From: Dehalococcoidia bacterium | GTDB lineage: Bacteria; Chloroflexota; Dehalococcoidia; Dehalococcoidales; RBG-16-60-22 | Length of the DNA: 9,151 nucleotides | Direction: 5' to 3' | NCBI GenBank assembly: GCA_030613665.1 | Contig: JAUWLN010000067.1 | Coordinates: 1 to 9,151 of the forward strand | Shown: positions 5,950 to 9,151 of the stretch, in pieces | Numbering within the stretch: the first letter of the stretch is position 1 | Layout of the letters: each line of letters begins with the position of its first letter | Translations under genes and position numbers: made by a program | The notes under the pieces: generated by a model | What the model was told of the DNA's origin: nothing | Databases searched by the model: none | What the model saw: the letters and a program-made list of their open reading frames with translations, nothing else

Positions 5950-7911
5950 ATGGGCAATCTGCTGTGGACTCCTTCTCAGAGCCGGATAAATCAGGCCAAT
6001 ATAACCCGGTTTATTCGCTTTGTCAACGACAGATACGCTCTTAAAATCGATGCCTATGATGCCCTTTATGACTGGTCAGTCGATAAGATAGGTGATTTCT
6101 GGGCAGCTATGTGGGAATTTTCGGACATCAGGGCTTCCCGTCACTACGATGCAGTGGTCGATGATTTAAGCCGGTTCCCCGGGGTAAAATGGTTTCCCGG
6201 TGCCAGGTTGAATTTCGCGGAGAACCTCTTAAGATACCGGGACAATCATATCGCCTTCGTGTTTCGAGGAGAAAACAAAAAAACTGACCGAATTACCTAC
6301 GCGGAACTTTATGATTCCGTAGCCCGCCTGGCTAAATCCCTGCGTGATATGGGCATTAAGCCGGGGGACAGGGTGGCCGCCTATATGCCCAACCTGATAG
6401 AAACGGCCATCGCAATGCTGGCTGCCACCAGCATTGGTGCCATATGGTCTTCCTGTGCCACCGACCTTGGAGCACAGGCAACCCTTGACCGCCTTGGCCA
6501 AATTAAACCGAAGGTCCTTTTCACCGTCGATGGCTATTTTTACAAAGGGAAAACTATAGACTCTCTGGCCAATGCCACTCAGGTTGCCAGAGAAATCCCC
6601 TCCCTGGAGAAAGTCATCGTAGTTTCTTATGCCACGGATAGACCGGATATCCAGCCTATCCCCAACTCAGTGCATTATGAACGATTTTTGGCGGTGGAGA
6701 AGCAACCGGAGATTCAGTTTGAACAACTGCCTTTCGAGCATCCCTCGTTTATCATGTTTTCTTCCGGAACGACCGGGAAACCAAAGTGCCTGGTGCAGAG
6801 CGGAGGCGGCGTCCTCATCAATCACCTGAAGGAGCTGATACTCCATACCGACCTGAAGCGGGACGACAAGATTTTCTACATCACCACCTGCAGCTGGATG
6901 ATGTGGAACTGGCTGCTAAGCTCCCTGGCCGTGGGGCCAGCCATAGTGCTATATGATGGCAATCCCGGTTACCCAGACCCCGGTGCCATGTGGAAACTGG
7001 TGCAGGACGAAAAAATAACCATTTTTGGTACCAGCGCCAGTTATATCAACTACTTGAAAAGCCAGGGGCTCAACCCTGGAAGCGAGTATGACCTAACGTC
7101 GTTGCGAGAGATATCACAAACGGGTTCTGTCCTTTCCGCTGAAGGATTCGAATACGTTTATAAGGCTATTAAAAAAGACCTTCATTTTAATTCTATTTCT
7201 GGAGGCACAGACATCAGTGGCTGCTTCGCGCAGGGTAGCCCAACCCTTCCCGTGTTTGCCGGCGAACTTCAGAGAGCAGCCCTGGGAATGAAGGTCAGAT
7301 GCTATGATGAAAATGGCAGGCCGGTTTATGACCAGACGGGAGAGCTTGTCTGCGAAGCCCCTTCGCCATCTATGCCGCTCTATTTCTGGAACGACCCGGA
7401 CGGTGAGAAGTATAAAGAAACCTACTTCGATACCTACCCGAACGTATGGCGTCATGGTGATTACGTTATGCTATCCAGCGCCACCAGAGGAATAACTTTT
7501 TTCGGTCGTTCCGACGCCATCCTGAAACCGTCGGGGGTGCGCATTGGCACCGCGGAAATATACCGGGAGGTGGAAAAACTGGAGGAGGTTGCCGACAGCC
7601 TTGCCATTGGACAAAGCTGGAAAGGCGACCAGCGTATCATTCTCTTCGTTAAGCCGGCAGACGGATTCAGTTTAACCGAGGAATTAAAGCATAAGATTAA
7701 TAAAACACTGCGCGATAATGCCTCCCCGAGGCACGTTCCGGCCAGAATTATTCCCGTCCCGGACATCCCCTATACTTTCAATATGAAGAAGGTTGAAGCT
7801 GCCGTCACTAACATCATAAACAGAAAACCCGTCTCGAACCGGGATTCCCTGGTAAACCCTGAATCGCTGGACTACTACGAAAGCATTATTAACGAGCTGA
7901 ATAGAGAATGA
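5950..7911 (+). CDS. aacS: Acetoacetyl-CoA synthetase (acetoacetate-CoA ligase, EC 6.2.1.16)
   Basis: A 653-residue ANL-superfamily adenylating enzyme that activates acetoacetate with ATP and CoA, linking beta-keto acids to central metabolism. It is full length for the family. The N-terminal ACAS_N-like region includes WFPGARLNFAENLL. The phosphate-binding loop SSGTTGKPK is at 271-279. CSWMMWNW (about 313-320) and the SGGTDISGCF motif (about 417-426), characteristic of this subfamily, follow. HGDY (about 502-505) and GRSDAILKPSGVRIG (519-533) mark the adenylate-binding and hinge region. The C-terminal lysine motif reads YTFNMKKVEAAV (608-619), where relatives usually have a Gly before the lysines; Lys613 is the likely catalytic residue. 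It has its own strong promoter, is divergent from the DUF362 gene, and precedes the cyclase gene by 83 bases. Related keto acids are possible substrates, given the non-ketone-body neighbours. Confidence 0.88.
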   Translation: MGNLLWTPSQSRINQANITRFIRFVNDRYALKIDAYDALYDWSVDKIGDFWAAMWEFSDIRASRHYDAVVDDLSRFPGVKWFPGARLNFAENLLRYRDNHIAFVFRGENKKTDRITYAELYDSVARLAKSLRDMGIKPGDRVAAYMPNLIETAIAMLAATSIGAIWSSCATDLGAQATLDRLGQIKPKVLFTVDGYFYKGKTIDSLANATQVAREIPSLEKVIVVSYATDRPDIQPIPNSVHYERFLAVEKQPEIQFEQLPFEHPSFIMFSSGTTGKPKCLVQSGGGVLINHLKELILHTDLKRDDKIFYITTCSWMMWNWLLSSLAVGPAIVLYDGNPGYPDPGAMWKLVQDEKITIFGTSASYINYLKSQGLNPGSEYDLTSLREISQTGSVLSAEGFEYVYKAIKKDLHFNSISGGTDISGCFAQGSPTLPVFAGELQRAALGMKVRCYDENGRPVYDQTGELVCEAPSPSMPLYFWNDPDGEKYKETYFDTYPNVWRHGDYVMLSSATRGITFFGRSDAILKPSGVRIGTAEIYREVEKLEEVADSLAIGQSWKGDQRIILFVKPADGFSLTEELKHKINKTLRDNASPRHVPARIIPVPDIPYTFNMKKVEAAVTNIINRKPVSNRDSLVNPESLDYYESIINELNRE

Positions 7912-7941
7912 CAATTGTATCTTGGCTATTGCCAGTACTCC

Positions 7942-7971
7942 TTGACCTATAGTACTATTCATATACACAAT
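7942..7971 (+). promoter_or_regulatory. Weak candidate promoter with palindrome before the cyclase gene
   Basis: TTGACC (7942-7947) is followed after 18 bases by CACAAT (7966-7971, 4 of 6), and the spacer holds a perfect 10-base palindrome ATAGTACTAT (7949-7958). It lies in the 83-base gap after the acyl-CoA synthetase. It could give the cyclase gene separate control, but read-through from upstream is also possible. Confidence 0.3.
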
Positions 7972-7994
7972 CCTAACGGGTGTAAATTATCATC

Positions 7995-8660
7995 ATGAAA
8001 CTTATTGACCTGACGCTCCCGGTCAGAGACCACTGGCGCTGGTCAGCCAAATTGCAGGCGCAGCGCACGTTCGATGATTATCACTTCCTGCTCCAGTCCA
8101 TTGAGCTCAATCTCCACGGCTTTACTCACGTCGACGCGCCGTTACATTTCCTGCCTGATGATCTTTCCATAGAAAAAGTGCCACCGGATAGGTTCATGGG
8201 AGAAGCGGCAGTTGTCGATCTTTCTCACCTGGGAGAAAATGATGCCGTTACCGCAGAGGACCTGGAAGAAAAGGGCAAGCATATAAAGCCGACCGATATT
8301 GTCTTGCTTCGTACCGACTGGCCCCTGAAATGTGACTACATGAGTCGGGATTTCTGGGCCAGGTCTCCCTATACGTCACTTGAAGCCTGTGAATGGCTGG
8401 TAGGGCAAAAAGTCAAAGCGGTGGGCTATGACTACCCCCCCGACTATGTTTTAAGAAAGAAGCTTTCCGACCCGCAGTACCAGGATACGCCCGAGGAAAA
8501 TACCACACACCACGCATTTTTCAAGGAAGGCATCCTGGTCATAGAATACCTATGCAACCTGCACCTGATCACCAGAGACCGCGTCCATTTCATGGCGCTT
8601 CCGCTTCCCATCGAAGGGGCCGGAGGTTCGCCGACCAGAGCTATAGCCATCGAGGAATAG
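7995..8660 (+). CDS. Cyclase-family metal-dependent hydrolase (kynurenine formamidase / isatin hydrolase-like)
   Basis: A 221-residue protein of the PF04199 cyclase family, whose members hydrolyse amide or lactam bonds using a metal centre (KynB on N-formylkynurenine, isatin hydrolase on isatin). The signature HGFTHVDAPLH is intact: His41, His45, Asp47 and His51 match the KynB spacing H-x3-H-x-D-x3-H. The second metal pair is His172 and Glu184, the same 12-residue separation as in KynB. The C-terminus has GAGGSPTRAIAIEE, typical of the family. The Shine-Dalgarno is poor (GGGTG about 12 bases before ATG), so translation may be coupled or weak. It follows the acyl-CoA synthetase in the same direction. 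Without tryptophan-pathway neighbours, kynurenine is unlikely as substrate; a ring-opening hydrolysis upstream of the keto-acid activation is a reasonable guess. Confidence 0.85.
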   Translation: MKLIDLTLPVRDHWRWSAKLQAQRTFDDYHFLLQSIELNLHGFTHVDAPLHFLPDDLSIEKVPPDRFMGEAAVVDLSHLGENDAVTAEDLEEKGKHIKPTDIVLLRTDWPLKCDYMSRDFWARSPYTSLEACEWLVGQKVKAVGYDYPPDYVLRKKLSDPQYQDTPEENTTHHAFFKEGILVIEYLCNLHLITRDRVHFMALPLPIEGAGGSPTRAIAIEE

Positions 8661-8677
8661 GCGCTTTCAAAGAGCGC
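8661..8677. terminator. Small hairpin between convergent cyclase and nitrilase-family genes
   Basis: Immediately after the cyclase stop, GCGCTTT-CAA-AGAGCGC can form a 7-bp stem with one G-T pair and a 3-base loop. Pyrimidine-rich sequence follows on the plus strand (GCTTTCTTACTTCTTCT), without a clean T-run. The position between two converging genes suits a bidirectional terminator, but the stem is short. Confidence 0.4.
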
Positions 8678-8686
8678 GCTGCTTTC

Positions 8687-9151
8687 TTACTTCTTCTGGG
8701 TGATGACACCGTAAATTTCCGGCCGGCGATGGCCTATATTATCTATTTCCCACTCGCCAGGTATGAACACGCGGTGTTTTTGCCGTGCTGCCTCCAGGCT
8801 CACCTCGCCATACACAATTTCCTCTTTGTCCGGGCTGGCGATACTGAGAGTCTCCCCGGTTACATCCACGATATTACTCAGTCCGGCAAAATTAAAGCCT
8901 CTCTCGGCACCTACGCGGTCGGATGTTACCATGTTCACTTTGTTCTCAATAGTCCTTGCCCTGGCCACGCAATTCAGCGCATCTCCGCGACCATGAGGGA
9001 AATTCGTGGACAGGACTACGATATCGGCACCAAGCAGGGCCATAATCCGAGCGCTTTCCGGGAAAAGCACATCGTAACATATATGAAGCCCGATATTGCC
9101 TATGGTGGTTGAATGTACCTGAAAAGGCCTGTCCCCTTTATCAACGAAGCG
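8687..9151 (-). CDS. Carbon-nitrogen hydrolase (nitrilase superfamily), C-terminal part
   Basis: The minus-strand frame is open to the window edge, so the N-terminal part is missing; 154 codons are visible. The sequence NIGLHICYDVLFPESAR contains the catalytic Cys (codon at 9077-9079) in the usual C-Y-D-x3-F-P-E context. It is followed by GADIVVLSTNFP, the strand after the nucleophile elbow, and a C-terminal region ending in YGEVSLEAARQKHRV. The catalytic Glu and Lys lie outside the window. Family members hydrolyse nitriles, amides or N-carbamoyl compounds, such as the amidase, beta-ureidopropionase and omega-amidase types. An internal GTG at 9070 is not the true start because it falls after the catalytic Cys. 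It is convergent with the cyclase gene, 26 bases apart. Ammonia release from an amide in the same pathway would fit, but this is inference. Confidence 0.85.
   Translation of the reverse strand, partial: RFVDKGDRPFQVHSTTIGNIGLHICYDVLFPESARIMALLGADIVVLSTNFPHGRGDALNCVARARTIENKVNMVTSDRVGAERGFNFAGLSNIVDVTGETLSIASPDKEEIVYGEVSLEAARQKHRVFIPGEWEIDNIGHRRPEIYGVITQKK

Noticed and set aside
7909..7998. Possible read-through of the acyl-CoA synthetase TGA, since the frame stays open to a TGA overlapping the cyclase ATG (ATGA)
   Set aside because: The protein already has normal family length at the first TGA, the 28-codon extension looks non-coding, and an open stretch this short is common by chance.
8552..9112. 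A 186-codon open frame on the plus strand over the cyclase end and the nitrilase-family gene
   Set aside because: It overlaps two well-supported genes, one of them antisense, and resembles no family; the opposite strand carries the catalytic Cys motif of the nitrilase superfamily.

Overview
The window looks like a piece of bacterial chromosome carrying accessory catabolism. It has nine protein genes, two of them cut by the window edges, and one of the nine is interrupted by an internal stop. I see no RNA gene, CRISPR array, insertion sequence or phage gene. Intergenic gaps are short, Shine-Dalgarno sites are mostly good, and ATG starts dominate. The 8-Cys ferredoxin-like DUF362 protein fits an anaerobic or facultative organism. 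The mix of enolase-superfamily enzyme, amidohydrolase, SDR, cyclase-family hydrolase and acyl-CoA synthetase recalls Dehalococcoidia-type Chloroflexota or deltaproteobacterial sediment genomes. This placement is inference from gene content and is uncertain.

Layout. 1-651 (+) is the C-terminal part of an enolase-superfamily (mandelate racemase/sugar-acid dehydratase-like) protein. It meets, stop codon against stop codon, a leftward run of five genes. In transcription order these are a DUF362 protein with two 4Fe-4S sites (5730-4585), an SDR oxidoreductase (4474-3689), an HD-domain hydrolase (3653-3087), an amidohydrolase split by one in-frame TGA (3006-2101), and an NAD-binding/SAF-domain oxidoreductase (2013-652). 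A strong sigma70-like promoter whose spacer holds a near-perfect palindrome lies between the DUF362 and SDR genes, so the run may be two transcription units. A divergent intergenic region (5731-5949) then drives rightward an acetoacetyl-CoA synthetase (5950-7911) and a kynurenine-formamidase-like cyclase-family hydrolase (7995-8660). After a small hairpin comes the C-terminal part of a nitrilase-family carbon-nitrogen hydrolase (8687 to the window end, minus strand).

Working together (inference). The gene set suits degradation of a cyclic or lactone/amide-containing carbon source. Metal-dependent hydrolases (cyclase family, amidohydrolase, nitrilase family) would open or trim the substrate, the SDR and SAF-domain dehydrogenases would oxidise or reduce hydroxy/oxo intermediates, the enolase-family protein would act on a hydroxy-acid, and the acyl-CoA synthetase would feed a beta-keto acid such as acetoacetate into central metabolism. 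No substrate can be named from sequence alone.

Points most worth a second look are the single in-frame TGA in an otherwise intact amidohydrolase, the operator-like palindrome inside the SDR promoter, and the enolase-family protein that lacks two normally conserved active-site Asp residues.
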